From: Peptostreptococcaceae bacterium VA2
GTDB lineage: Bacteria; Bacillota; Clostridia; Peptostreptococcales; Peptostreptococcaceae
NCBI GenBank assembly: GCA_000686145.1
Contig: JMMB01000007.1
Span: 1,612,001-1,676,000, forward strand
Reading direction: 5' to 3'
DNA: 64,000 bases
A program made the position numbers and the translations under genes. Of the stretch, positions 28,019 to 36,140 are shown piece after piece; position 1 is the stretch's first letter, and every line of letters begins with the position of its first letter. The notes under the pieces were generated by a model. It had not been told where the DNA came from. It did not search any database and saw only the letters and a program-made list of their open reading frames with translations.

Positions 28019-28933
28019 ATGGAAGAAACTAAATGTAATCAAGAAAAAAATTGCTGCGAAGAATGCGAAAATACACCTTCGAAGCCAAAACCAAATACGT
28101 GTACGAATCAATGTTGTGAACCAATAGAACTAAGATGTCCTGCAGACATATCAAATGCAATATGTGTACCGGTGCTAACAGAAAGAATATATGATTATGT
28201 ATGTCTTAAATCAGGAACTATGAAATTAATAAAAGATTTGTCATTTAGAGTAAAGGAAAGACGTGGAGCAAAATATGGAGCTAATGAAATATGTGTTAAA
28301 GATGTACTTGTAGAATTTGATTCTATAGGGTTAATGAATGAGGATAAAGAACCAAGATTAAAATCATATATAGACAAAAAAGAAGTTAAGTTTATACCAG
28401 ATGAATGCTCACCAGAGTTTGAATGTGGGGATGTTAGTCTTTATAACTCATATAAAAACAAATATAGCATATCAACAAGTTCTAGTTGCTGTGAACGAGG
28501 CAAAAAGACTAGAATAGCTCAAATTGGAGTAGAATTTTATGTTTGCAATTTAGTTATAACTATAAGAGGGAAAATTGGATGTGAAGATTTTGAGGCTTGC
28601 ACAACATATAGTGGGCCAATATTAAATATAATGGATGGAAAAACAACACCCCTAGATTTTATAGGTGAAATATGCTTGCCTTCGGATGAGTATTGCTTAA
28701 ATATGAAACTTAAATTTGATGGATGTATAGACGTTGATTGTGTATCACCACAGGAAAAGTTCAACCCAGATCCTTGTACTAATCCAAATAGAGAATTTAG
28801 AGCAGATATATTCTCTTCTCTTTTAGTGACTGAAAAGATTTATGCTATAGTGAAAGAAGAATTGGTAGTATATACATCACCATGCCGCATAAAGTGTAAC
28901 GATGGGAATATAACATCAAATAAATGTAAATAG
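28019..28933 (+). CDS. Cysteine-rich protein, probable spore-surface component
   Basis: A 304-residue protein with 26 cysteines (about 8.6%), many in CC or CxxC pairs, and no signal peptide. Two related segments suggest a duplicated domain: VPVLTERIYDYVCLKSG near residues 50-66 and SLLVTEKIYAIVKEE near residues 270-284. Such VPV-x-x-(E/D)RIYD strands recur in clostridial spore-coat proteins. Extensive disulfide cross-linking is likely. AGGAG lies 12 nt before the ATG. Together with the CdeC-like gene 2 kb away it suggests a coat or exosporium locus. Function is not shown by the sequence. Confidence 0.78.
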   Translation: MEETKCNQEKNCCEECENTPSKPKPNTCTNQCCEPIELRCPADISNAICVPVLTERIYDYVCLKSGTMKLIKDLSFRVKERRGAKYGANEICVKDVLVEFDSIGLMNEDKEPRLKSYIDKKEVKFIPDECSPEFECGDVSLYNSYKNKYSISTSSSCCERGKKTRIAQIGVEFYVCNLVITIRGKIGCEDFEACTTYSGPILNIMDGKTTPLDFIGEICLPSDEYCLNMKLKFDGCIDVDCVSPQEKFNPDPCTNPNREFRADIFSSLLVTEKIYAIVKEELVVYTSPCRIKCNDGNITSNKCK

Positions 28934-28995
28934 TGTAAATAATGTTTTTCTCAACTGCTATCCATTAAGTGGACAGTATAAAAAATAAAATTTTC

Positions 28996-29025
28996 AAAGC
29001 GTCAATATTAAAATTGGCGCTTTTC
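28996..29025 (+). terminator. Terminator after the cysteine-rich gene
   Basis: A 10-bp stem (AAGCGTCAAT with ATTGGCGCTT, one G-U) is followed by TTCTT. The rest of the 28934-29227 gap shows nothing else that I recognise. Confidence 0.82.
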
Positions 29026-29227
29026 TTATGCAGTAAAATTAGAAAGATAAAATCTATATTCATTCAAAGTTCTATTTTAATAAAGTAGCTTCTTAATTTT
29101 TTTAGAAAGTAATAAAATTCTATAAATGAGATATTTAAAGTTCCAAAAAAGTAATAACAATACCCTATCATACATAAATATAAGCATAGTGTTTGCATTT
29201 ATGTAGCTGATGAGAGGGGATTATTAA

Positions 29228-30820
29228 ATGGAGAAATTTGATAAAAAAACTATAGTAGAAATATTTATAAAAATCAATGAGATGATAACTAATTTATATG
29301 ATGAATATGATTTTTTTGTAAAGTTGGAAATAACGACACTAGATGGAATTGTAACATATATGGAACTATCAAACAACGAAGAAAAAAATGTAAACATAAG
29401 TAAAAATATAATAGTGTATGATAACGTAGCAATAGCGATAAGTGATATAGTAAAAGTGAAAATATTAACTGATAATGAAATTAAAGATGAATTAATTATG
29501 GAATTTAAAAATACAGATGTACCTAGTTCAAGAAGTGTATACAATAAAAATTACCAAAGAAGATATAGCAAGAAAATGAATGATAAAAATATTGAAGATT
29601 ATATAAAAGAAAACTATAAAAATATAGATTCAATAAAGTTTAACAGTATTGTAGATGAAAAGCATACAAAAGGTAGAACATACGAAGAGATAACAAAAGA
29701 AGATGTTTTAAGCAATGAAACATATTTAGATTCAAAACAAGTAGAAGTGCTACAAAGTGTAAATATAGATGTACAAAAAACTGAGGCTATTAACTATATA
29801 AAAACACATCCTCAAGAAATAATAACTAATATAGAGGTTGAAGAAAAAGAAGTTTTAACAAATAATGCACAAGAGGTAGAAGTAGCTAGACCGGTACAAA
29901 CAAAGCCTGTAAAAGTAATAACTAACATAGATATAGATGATTGTGATGTAGTAGTAGCTCAATCTACTACAAGTGCTATAAAAGATATAAAACAAAATCA
30001 GTCTGACGTTGTTATAGATATAGCACCAGATTACATAGATGGCGTTATAGGGAATATAAATACTACAGATCATATAATTAAGTCAAAAACTATTGAAATT
30101 TTAGGCTTAGAACCATTAAATAAATATGTGGATAAATTAGAGATAAATTCAAAATCATTAATAGTAGATCCTACAGGAGACGGATATGTAGGCGTTGTGT
30201 TAGATGATGGGACATTTGAACCATTAAAAATAGAATTAAAGACAATAACTGTATTAGAAGATGACTCTAACAACTTATTAGGAAATATAGATATTAATAA
30301 CCAAATAGGTAAAGTTGTTAAGGATATTAGTCAGCACAAAGCAAATTTAATACAATCATTAGATATTGAATATACAGATGATTTATTAGAATATAAATCA
30401 GAAAATTTAGAGTCTATAAAAAATATTATAAATACTTCAAAAGATATTGTAAATTCTATAACTAATAAATATGATACAGTGAATGTTGTTACAAAAGAAG
30501 AAACAGAATTGATAAATGATATAATAAATATAAGTGAAAACTCTATACAACAAATAGAGGATATAAAAACAACACCAGTTATAAAATCAGTGAAACCTAT
30601 AAGTGATTATAAAAGAGTTACAGAAAATATTAAATTAAGTAAAATAAATGTAAATGTAGTTAAGGATATAGAAACTGTTGACAAGAATGATTTTAACTCA
30701 TATAAACAAAAGATAAATGGAAATATAGAATATATTGGAGATGGAATAATGATTGTTAATAATGGTGATTCAGATATAACTATTTATTCTACAGATAATA
30801 TAAATTCTGTAAATTTATAA
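29228..30820 (+). CDS. Large repetitive acidic protein, probable spore-surface protein
   Basis: A 530-residue protein of unknown family. Residues 1-95 form a beta-rich domain (LEITTLDGIVTYMEL, then NIIVYDNVAIAISDIVKVKIL), an Sm-like small-barrel pattern. A similar barrel sequence returns near residues 310-345 (VDPTGDGYVGVVLDDGTFEP, then LKIELKTITVLED). Between and after them lie degenerate repeats of about 35 residues rich in I/V-D-I-x-x motifs, such as ITNIDIDDCDVVV and IQSLDIEYTDDLLE. There is one cysteine. GAGAGGGGA precedes the ATG. Flanking cysteine-rich genes suggest a spore coat or exosporium setting. Confidence 0.72.
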   Translation: MEKFDKKTIVEIFIKINEMITNLYDEYDFFVKLEITTLDGIVTYMELSNNEEKNVNISKNIIVYDNVAIAISDIVKVKILTDNEIKDELIMEFKNTDVPSSRSVYNKNYQRRYSKKMNDKNIEDYIKENYKNIDSIKFNSIVDEKHTKGRTYEEITKEDVLSNETYLDSKQVEVLQSVNIDVQKTEAINYIKTHPQEIITNIEVEEKEVLTNNAQEVEVARPVQTKPVKVITNIDIDDCDVVVAQSTTSAIKDIKQNQSDVVIDIAPDYIDGVIGNINTTDHIIKSKTIEILGLEPLNKYVDKLEINSKSLIVDPTGDGYVGVVLDDGTFEPLKIELKTITVLEDDSNNLLGNIDINNQIGKVVKDISQHKANLIQSLDIEYTDDLLEYKSENLESIKNIINTSKDIVNSITNKYDTVNVVTKEETELINDIINISENSIQQIEDIKTTPVIKSVKPISDYKRVTENIKLSKINVNVVKDIETVDKNDFNSYKQKINGNIEYIGDGIMIVNNGDSDITIYSTDNINSVNL

Positions 30821-30850
30821 AAGATAGGCAAAAATTTTATACTTAAACAT

Positions 30851-30882
30851 AAAGGCTATGATTTTACAATCATAGCCTTTAT
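30851..30882. terminator. Bidirectional terminator
   Basis: A 13-bp stem, AAAGGCTATGATT with AATCATAGCCTTT, lies between convergent genes. Confidence 0.88.
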
Positions 30883-30920
30883 AAAATAGGTTTAATTTTT
30901 AATTAAAAAATCTGAGCATC

Positions 30921-31976
30921 TTAAAAATTTATAAATCCTACAGAATCTAAACAAACAAAGTATATTCTTTTTGCTACAGTACTAGAAAGAACTAAAATAG
31001 TTCCTATCTTGCCTAATATTTTAGCATCTTTTACAGCTAGCCAACTAGCAGTTAAGCTAACTGTGTCATTAGGATTACATGGATTAAATATTTTATTGAG
31101 TATTCCTTCATTGCAGCAACATTCATCGCATTTAATCTTACATTTATTATTAAATTCGTCAAGTAATCTAGTTAAATCATCCTCGAAATCTGTTTGATCA
31201 CCATCATAGTTAAATACAACAGCCTGTATATCACATAAAGATGCAAAGTTGATATTATCAAAGTTTGGTATATCAACCTCATTAGCATTATTATTAGGAA
31301 TAGGATAAAATGCCCTGTCAGCAAATAATTTTATTAAATCACAAGTACAAGATTCAAAACCTTTAAATTGAGCGTTAGGACTACTTATATTATCATTGTC
31401 ACCGAGGTTTTCTTGAATGTTAGCTCCTACTAAAAAATTGTGTCCTATAAATGCAAATTCATCAAATTTAATATCTGGCTTTATTCTGTGATTTGATAAT
31501 AATTCTAAAGCTTCTTTCATACTTTCTTTACAGCAACATTCTTTCTTTTTATCATGATGATTGCATTCATGTTCTTTATCTTTCCAATCTTTTTTATGAC
31601 AATTATGTTCATGTTCCTGTTTATCATTTTTACAATGAGAATCTTTTAGTTCACAGCAGCAAGAATCTTTTTTATGACAATTATGTTCATGTTCATGTTT
31701 ATCATTTTTACAATGAGAGTCTTTTGGTTCACAGCAGCAAGAATCTTTTTTATGACAATTATGTTCATGTTCATGTTTATCATTTTTACAATGAGAATCT
31801 TTTGGTTTACAGCAGCAAGAATCTTTTTTATGACAATCATGTTCATGTTCATGTCTATCATTTTCACAATGAGAATCTTTTGATTCACAGCAGCAAGAAT
31901 CTTTTTCTTTGCCGCAGCAATTACATTTAGACTTACCGTCTTTCCAACCATTTCTATTTGATTCACAATTAGGCAT
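30921..31976 (-). CDS. CdeC-like His/Cys-rich exosporium-type protein
   Basis: A 351-residue protein with an N-terminal His/Cys-rich region (residues 1-150) and a more ordered C-terminal region. Residues 24-127 are four tandem copies of a 26-residue unit with CCC, SHC and HEHEHxCH. The C-terminal part has paired cysteines (CKIKCDECCCNE) and ends in a conserved-looking block (SLTASWLAVKDAKILGKIG). This recalls CdeC, the cysteine-rich exosporium morphogen of Clostridioides difficile; the resemblance is by composition and layout. The repeats could bind metals. AGGAG precedes the ATG. A CATAGGTTA box upstream fits a mother-cell sigma-K -10 element. Confidence 0.75.
   Translation of the reverse strand: MPNCESNRNGWKDGKSKCNCCGKEKDSCCCESKDSHCENDRHEHEHDCHKKDSCCCKPKDSHCKNDKHEHEHNCHKKDSCCCEPKDSHCKNDKHEHEHNCHKKDSCCCELKDSHCKNDKQEHEHNCHKKDWKDKEHECNHHDKKKECCCKESMKEALELLSNHRIKPDIKFDEFAFIGHNFLVGANIQENLGDNDNISSPNAQFKGFESCTCDLIKLFADRAFYPIPNNNANEVDIPNFDNINFASLCDIQAVVFNYDGDQTDFEDDLTRLLDEFNNKCKIKCDECCCNEGILNKIFNPCNPNDTVSLTASWLAVKDAKILGKIGTILVLSSTVAKRIYFVCLDSVGFINF
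31596..31907 (-). repeat. Four tandem 78-bp coding repeats
   Basis: Four in-frame copies encode the unit KKDSCCC-x-x-KDSHC-x-ND, then HEHEHxCH. The first is the most divergent at its edges and the last carries KQEHEH. The unit length is a multiple of three, so copy-number change by slippage would keep the frame. Confidence 0.93.
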
Positions 31977-32004
31977 ATAGTTATACTCCTTAAATTACAT
32001 AATT

Positions 32005-32027
32005 CATAGGTGATTTGATAACCTATG
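32005..32027 (-). promoter_or_regulatory. Possible sigma-K -10 box within an inverted repeat
   Basis: On the minus strand 32027-32019 reads CATAGGTTA, matching the CATA-N3-TA pattern of sigma-K -10 elements. The same bases form one arm of an inverted repeat (CATAGGT ... ACCTATG). It lies about 45 nt upstream of the CdeC-like start. The -35 is not clear. Confidence 0.4.
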
Positions 32028-32191
32028 TACTATAATATATTTCAGACTATAGGAAAAAGTTACATATAATATAAAAAATATTTATATTGTTTATTTATAA
32101 AAATAACTTAATAAATTAAAGATATATAACAAATTTAACCTAAAATTGAATTTTAAAATAGATAAATGAAAACAATAAGGAAGGTGAGTAG

Positions 32192-32907
32192 ATGATAAGA
32201 GAACGTAAAGTAAAAGAGCCAATTGTTGCAATAACAAAAGCAATTAGCGAAGGTAAATCTTTAGAAAAAGCATTAGATTTATTGCCGATGGATAAAGTAA
32301 TACAAAAAGGAGATATTGTAATAATAACTCCAAACTGGGTAAAGGATAAATAACCTAAAGATGGAGTAGTAGTGGGTCCTAAAACATTAAGAAAACTTAT
32401 ACAATATGTAAAGGACAAACAACCAGGTAAGATATATATAGCAGTTGGATCAGGAGGAGCTAAAACACCTGATGTTATAATATCATTTACCCAATTAAAA
32501 CAACATGAAGAAGCAACAGTAACCGCATCTATAAAAAATATAGCAATGGGGTGGCTACCAGCAGAAATTCATGGATATCCTAAAAAGATACAGGGATACA
32601 TGAAGACTTACATGGATTTATAAGAAGCTTTGCAAATAAAGTTCCTATAGATTTAAGTATAATAAGCTGTGATAAAGCTATGATAGGAACAGGACCTACT
32701 AATGGCATGGCAGTAGACACACCTGGGCTTATAATAGCATCTACAGACTCTCTTGCAGCAGATGTTATAGGAGAAGCTAAACCTGAAAGTATGACTATAA
32801 AAGGAATAGATTTAATTGAAGCTGAAAAGATATTTAGCAAGGCAGCTTATGGAAAAAGTGATGTTATGGTTGATAAAGAAAAATTTAAAGATATACATGG
32901 ACAATAA
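32192..32907 (+). pseudogene. DUF362 family gene, broken by a stop and a frameshift
   Basis: The 5' part starts at ATG 32192 with an AAGGAAGGTGAG site and reads DUF362-like sequence (DKVIQKGDIVIITPNWV) until TAA at 32351-32353. The same frame then resumes (GVVVGPKTLRKLIQYV, then VGSGGAKTPD) to about 32590. A shift in an A-run near 32582-32586 moves the protein into another frame (GIHEDLHGFIRSFANKVPID, then DTPGLIIASTDSLAAD) up to 32907. The middle also looks shortened. DUF362 proteins are iron-sulfur-associated or unknown. This copy should be inactive. Confidence 0.87.
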
Positions 32908-33006
32908 AAAATTAAATAGTCTAAAAATATGAAAATTTTTACAAGAATTTTAAAAAGTAATAAGTGTAATAATAACAATAGAAATAAATCAAAAGGATGT
33001 GGCAGC

Positions 33007-33234
33007 ATGACTCATAAGAAACAAGAAAATATAAAAAAAATGCAAAATTATCAAAAAGAAAAATTAGAAATAGCAAAAGAGTTAGGTATAAATGGTGCTA
33101 ATAGTAGTGAAGTTAATGTTAAAATAGCATCTCAAGGAGAGCCTGAGCACACTAATAAAACTATGACTAAGCACAGAAATATGCAAAGCAAGCAAAAAAC
33201 AGCAAGAGAGCAAAATGAACTTGTAATAAGATAA
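33007..33234 (+). CDS. Small basic hydrophilic protein, unknown
   Basis: A 75-residue lysine- and asparagine-rich protein without cysteines, membrane segments or recognisable family motifs. It looks helical at the N terminus (KKMQNYQKEKLEIAKELGI). I choose ATG 33007 because AAAAGGA lies 9-10 nt upstream; an in-frame ATG at 32929 has no ribosome site. It sits between the decayed DUF362 gene and the eut cluster. The composition would suit a spore-core or nucleic-acid-binding protein, but that is speculation. Confidence 0.55.
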   Translation: MTHKKQENIKKMQNYQKEKLEIAKELGINGANSSEVNVKIASQGEPEHTNKTMTKHRNMQSKQKTAREQNELVIR

Positions 33235-33245
33235 GTTAAATTTTA

Positions 33246-33274
33246 TTGACAATATTTTATACAAATAGTATATT
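33246..33274 (+). promoter_or_regulatory. Promoter of eutG
   Basis: TTGACA at 33246-33251, a 17-bp spacer and TATATT at 33269-33274 form a near-consensus sigma-A promoter. Transcription would enter the antitermination leader directly. Confidence 0.75.
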
Positions 33275-33283
33275 AAAAGCAAT

Positions 33284-33346
33284 AACACAAAGGCGTGTTC
33301 AAAGAGCAAAGGAGCTCCATAGAATTAAATCTATGGAGCTTTTTTG
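33284..33346 (+). promoter_or_regulatory. EutV (ANTAR) antitermination leader before eutG
   Basis: Hairpin P1 (33284-33299) has stem AACAC/GTGTT and hexaloop AAAGGC. Hairpin P2 (33304-33317) has stem GAGC/GCTC and loop AAAGGA. Both loops have A at position 1 and G at position 4, as known for ANTAR targets. The 3' arm of P2 is part of a terminator (AGCTCCATAG with CTATGGAGCT, then T7), so EutV binding would prevent termination. Confidence 0.9.
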
Positions 33347-33385
33347 TTTTTATATTAATAATTACACAAAGAGGGAGAGATAAAA

Positions 33386-34516
33386 GTGTATAATTTTGAA
33401 ATTAAAACAAAGATAAAATTTGGAGAAGGGTCTTTAAAATCACTAAGTGAAATAAAAGATAAGAAAATATTAATAATAACAGATCCATTTATGATTAAAT
33501 CTAAAATGATAGATAAAATTTTAGAAAATATTAAAGAATCTAGCTATGAGATATTTAGTGATATAGTTCCAGATCCACCAATAGAAACTATAGTAAGTGG
33601 AGTAGAAGTGTGTGATAGAGTAAAGCCAGAAGTTATTATAGCTTTGGGCGGAGGGTCTGCAATAGATGCAGCAAAAGCTATAATGGACTTTTCAAAAAAA
33701 ATATTAAAAACACAGCAGATAGAATTTATAGCAATTCCAACTACAAGTGGAACAGGATCAGAGGTAACATCTTTTTCTGTAATAACAGATAATCAAAAAG
33801 GAGCAAAATATCCATTAGTGTCAGATGAACTTCTTCCTGATATAGCCATACTAGACCCTGAATTAGTAAAAACAGTGCCTAACTTTATAACAGCAGATAC
33901 AGGTATGGATGTGATTACTCATGCAATAGAAGCTTATGTATCAACTAATGCAAATGATTTTTCTGATGCACTTGCTGAAAAAGCTATAAAGTTGGTGTAC
34001 AAATATTTAATTAAAGCATATGAAAATGGAGAAGATCTTGAGGCTAGAGAAAAAATGCATAATGCATCATGCTTAGCAGGATTGGCTTTTAATAATGTAT
34101 CTCTTGGTGTAAACCACTCTATAGCACATGTGCTAGGTGGTAAATTCCATGTACCTCATGGAAGAACAAATTCAATATTACTTCCCTATGTAATAGAATA
34201 TAATGCAGATATAGTAGGATATAATAATACAAATTACTCTTTAGCTGCAAAGAAGTATGCAGACATAGCTAGTTTTTTAGGGTTAAATTCATCTAATATA
34301 AGAGTTGGTGTAAAAAGTTTAGTTAATGAAATTAAAAAAATGCAAAAAGAAATGAATATGCCAACTAAGCTAAGTGAGTGTAAGGTAAACATTAATGATA
34401 TAACTGATTTAGAAAAAGAAATAGCAGCTTTAGCAATAAAAGATGCATGTACTAAAACTAATCCTAAACAACCGACAGGAGAAGATATAATAAACATATT
34501 AAATAAAATCAAATAG
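33386..34516 (+). CDS. eutG: Iron-containing alcohol dehydrogenase
   Basis: A 376-residue group III alcohol dehydrogenase that reduces acetaldehyde to ethanol and recycles NADH made by EutE. The nucleotide-binding GGGSAIDAAKAI lies near residue 93 and PTTSGTGSEVT near 134. The iron ligands come from D-x3-H in MDVITHAIEA and the histidines of NHSIAHVLGGKFHVPHGR near residues 246-263. GTG start, with GAGGGAGAG 6 nt upstream. It opens the cluster under its own promoter and leader. No N-terminal encapsulation-type helix is obvious, unlike several other cluster enzymes. Confidence 0.92.
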   Translation: MYNFEIKTKIKFGEGSLKSLSEIKDKKILIITDPFMIKSKMIDKILENIKESSYEIFSDIVPDPPIETIVSGVEVCDRVKPEVIIALGGGSAIDAAKAIMDFSKKILKTQQIEFIAIPTTSGTGSEVTSFSVITDNQKGAKYPLVSDELLPDIAILDPELVKTVPNFITADTGMDVITHAIEAYVSTNANDFSDALAEKAIKLVYKYLIKAYENGEDLEAREKMHNASCLAGLAFNNVSLGVNHSIAHVLGGKFHVPHGRTNSILLPYVIEYNADIVGYNNTNYSLAAKKYADIASFLGLNSSNIRVGVKSLVNEIKKMQKEMNMPTKLSECKVNINDITDLEKEIAALAIKDACTKTNPKQPTGEDIINILNKIK

Positions 34517-34565
34517 CGACATAAAGAGTCAAGGAAAATGTTTATTATAAAAGATAAAATAAATA

Positions 34566-34594
34566 TTGACAAATATAAAACGAAAAATTATAAT
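34566..34594 (+). promoter_or_regulatory. Consensus promoter of eutS
   Basis: TTGACA at 34566-34571, exactly 17 bp, then TATAAT at 34589-34594: a perfect sigma-A promoter. Its strength implies that control is exerted after initiation, by the leader that follows. Confidence 0.88.
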
Positions 34595-34599
34595 AAAAG

Positions 34600-34690
34600 T
34601 ATCACAAAGGCGTGATAATTTATAAAAAAGCAATGAGGCTTCTTAAGGATATGTTTTTATGTGTCTTTTAGAAGCCTCTATTTATTTAAT
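34600..34690 (+). promoter_or_regulatory. EutV (ANTAR) antitermination leader before eutS
   Basis: P1 (34600-34617) has stem TATCAC/GTGATA and loop AAAGGC. P2 (34628-34641) has stem AAGC/GCTT and loop AATGAG. A and G occupy loop positions 1 and 4 in both. P2 overlaps the 5' arm of a terminator (GAGGCTTCT with AGAAGCCTC, 34635-34678) followed by a T-rich tract. Confidence 0.9.
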
Positions 34691-34726
34691 ATCAACTAAA
34701 AGTTAGTAAAGAAAGCAGGGAATAAA

Positions 34727-35077
34727 TTGACACAAGATACTAAACAAAGAGTTATTCAAGAATATGTGCCAGGTAAACAAGTTACACTTGCTCATATAAT
34801 AGCAAATCCAAATGAAGAAATATACAAGAAATTAGGTCTTATAATAGATAAAAAAGATGCAATTGGAATACTTACAATAACTCCGAGTGAAGCGTCAATA
34901 ATAGCAGCAGATGTTGCAACAAAAGCATCGGGAGTATCATTAGGATTTATAGATAGATTCAGTGGATCTTTAGTGGTTACTGGTGATGTAAGCTCTGTAG
35001 AGTCTGCACTTGATGAAGTATTACAAGTTTTAGGAAATATGCTAAACTTTACGTCTACTAAGATAACGAGGACTTAA
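34727..35077 (+). CDS. eutS: Microcompartment shell protein EutS
   Basis: A 116-residue BMC shell protein of the circularly permuted EutS/PduU type. It starts [21 protein letters not shown], the N-terminal barrel-forming segment that marks this subclass, and ends in the usual BMC fold. TTG start, with AGCAGGG upstream. EutS hexamers bend and help curve the facets. It is the first gene after the second antitermination leader and leads the long transcript eutSPVW; eutP begins 2 bp after its stop. Confidence 0.92.
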   Translation: MTQDTKQRVIQEYVPGKQVTLAHIIANPNEEIYKKLGLIIDKKDAIGILTITPSEASIIAADVATKASGVSLGFIDRFSGSLVVTGDVSSVESALDEVLQVLGNMLNFTSTKITRT

Positions 35078-35079
35078 AA

Positions 35080-35526
35080 ATGAAAAATGTAATTTTTATG
35101 GGAAAGACAGGTAGTGGAAAAACTACTTTATGCCAAAAGCTAGATGAGTTAGAGCTTAAATATAAAAAAACACAATCAGTAGAAATTTACAATAATGCAA
35201 TAGACACTCCTGGTGAATACATGGAAAACAGATCATTGTACAATGCTTTAATAACAACATCAGTAGATGCAAAAGTTATAGCGATAGTATATGACTGCAC
35301 ACAAGAAGAAAATTATATAGCACCAGGTTTTGCAAGTATGTTTTGCAAAGAAGTAATAGGTATTATAACTAAGATTAATAATGCTGATAGTGAAAACGAT
35401 ATTAACATAGCACAAGAAAGATTAGAAATGGCAGGAGTTAATAAAATATTTAAAGTAGACACTATTGATAATATAGGTATAGAGGAATTACTTAAATATC
35501 TAAGTGATTTTAAAAATACACATTAA
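35080..35526 (+). CDS. eutP: Small GTPase-like protein EutP
   Basis: A 148-residue Ras-like P-loop protein. Walker A is GKTGSGKTT at residues 7-15, and DTPGEY near residue 46 corresponds to the G3 motif. ITKINN near residue 105 stands where the G4 specificity motif (NKxD type) would be and is atypical. In Salmonella the homolog has been described as an acetate kinase-type activity; that cannot be tested here. It is coupled to eutS. Confidence 0.9.
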   Translation: MKNVIFMGKTGSGKTTLCQKLDELELKYKKTQSVEIYNNAIDTPGEYMENRSLYNALITTSVDAKVIAIVYDCTQEENYIAPGFASMFCKEVIGIITKINNADSENDINIAQERLEMAGVNKIFKVDTIDNIGIEELLKYLSDFKNTH

Positions 35527-35564
35527 CAGAAGTGTTGTTAATACCTTTAAGTGAGGTGGAATAT

Positions 35565-36140
35565 ATGGCTAAAAAAATATTGCTAGTGGATGATGAACCA
35601 CTTATAAGAATGGATATAAAAGATTTATTAGAAGACAGAGGATATGAAATAGTAGGAGAAGCTTGCGATGGATTTGAAGCTGTTGAAAGTTGTAAGAAAT
35701 ACAATCCAGACTTAGTAATCATGGATATAGATATGCCAATACTAGATGGAATAAAAGCAGGAAAAATAATAGCCAAAGAAAATCTAGCCGGTGGAGTGCT
35801 TTTACTAACTTCCTTTGAGGATAGTGAATACATAGAAAAAGCTAAGAGCATTGGCGCATTTGGTTACTTAGTAAAACCTGCTAATGAAAAAATACTTATA
35901 CCTACTATAGAAATGTGTTTATCAAAGGTAAATGAATTTGAGAAAATGAAAAAAGATTTAGATAATATAAATTCTAAATTAGTAGAAAGAAAAGTAATAG
36001 AAAGAGCAAAAGGCATACTTACTAGAGAATTTAAAATAGGTGAAGATGAAGCTTATAACAGAATTAGAAAACTTAGTATGGACAAAAGGACCACTATGCT
36101 TGAAATAGCTAAAATGATTATTATAGGATATGATGAATAA
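35565..36140 (+). CDS. eutV: ANTAR-domain response regulator EutV
   Basis: A 191-residue two-domain antiterminator. The receiver has the acidic pair D9/D10, the phosphoacceptor D54 in VIMDIDMP, T/S in LLTSF and K in VKPAN. A coiled linker leads to an ANTAR RNA-binding domain (VERKVIERAKGILTREFKIG, then EDEAYNRIRKLSMDKRTTML). Phosphorylated EutV dimers bind dual hairpins to block terminators; three such leaders occur in this cluster. I take ATG 35565 because GTGAGGTGG precedes it. The next gene overlaps by 11 bp and encodes its kinase. Confidence 0.95.
   Translation: MAKKILLVDDEPLIRMDIKDLLEDRGYEIVGEACDGFEAVESCKKYNPDLVIMDIDMPILDGIKAGKIIAKENLAGGVLLLTSFEDSEYIEKAKSIGAFGYLVKPANEKILIPTIEMCLSKVNEFEKMKKDLDNINSKLVERKVIERAKGILTREFKIGEDEAYNRIRKLSMDKRTTMLEIAKMIIIGYDE

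Noticed and set aside
28934-29227. Possible sigma-K promoter (CATACATAA) before the 530-residue gene
   Set aside because: The spacing does not fit CATA-N3-TA and no -35 is seen, so I did not annotate it.
31596-31907. Regular repeats considered as a CRISPR array
   Set aside because: The 78-bp units are nearly contiguous and coding, with no unique spacers, and they stay in frame within a Cys/His-rich protein.
31493-31930. Plus-strand open frame opposite the His/Cys repeats (MFMFMFIIF-type peptide)
   Set aside because: It is the antisense reading of the repeats, with no ribosome site and a composition dictated by the other strand.
34517-34726. Looked for an adenosylcobalamin riboswitch in the eut leaders
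   Set aside because: No B12-box-like core is visible here or before eutG or eutA. Only ANTAR-type hairpins and terminators are seen.
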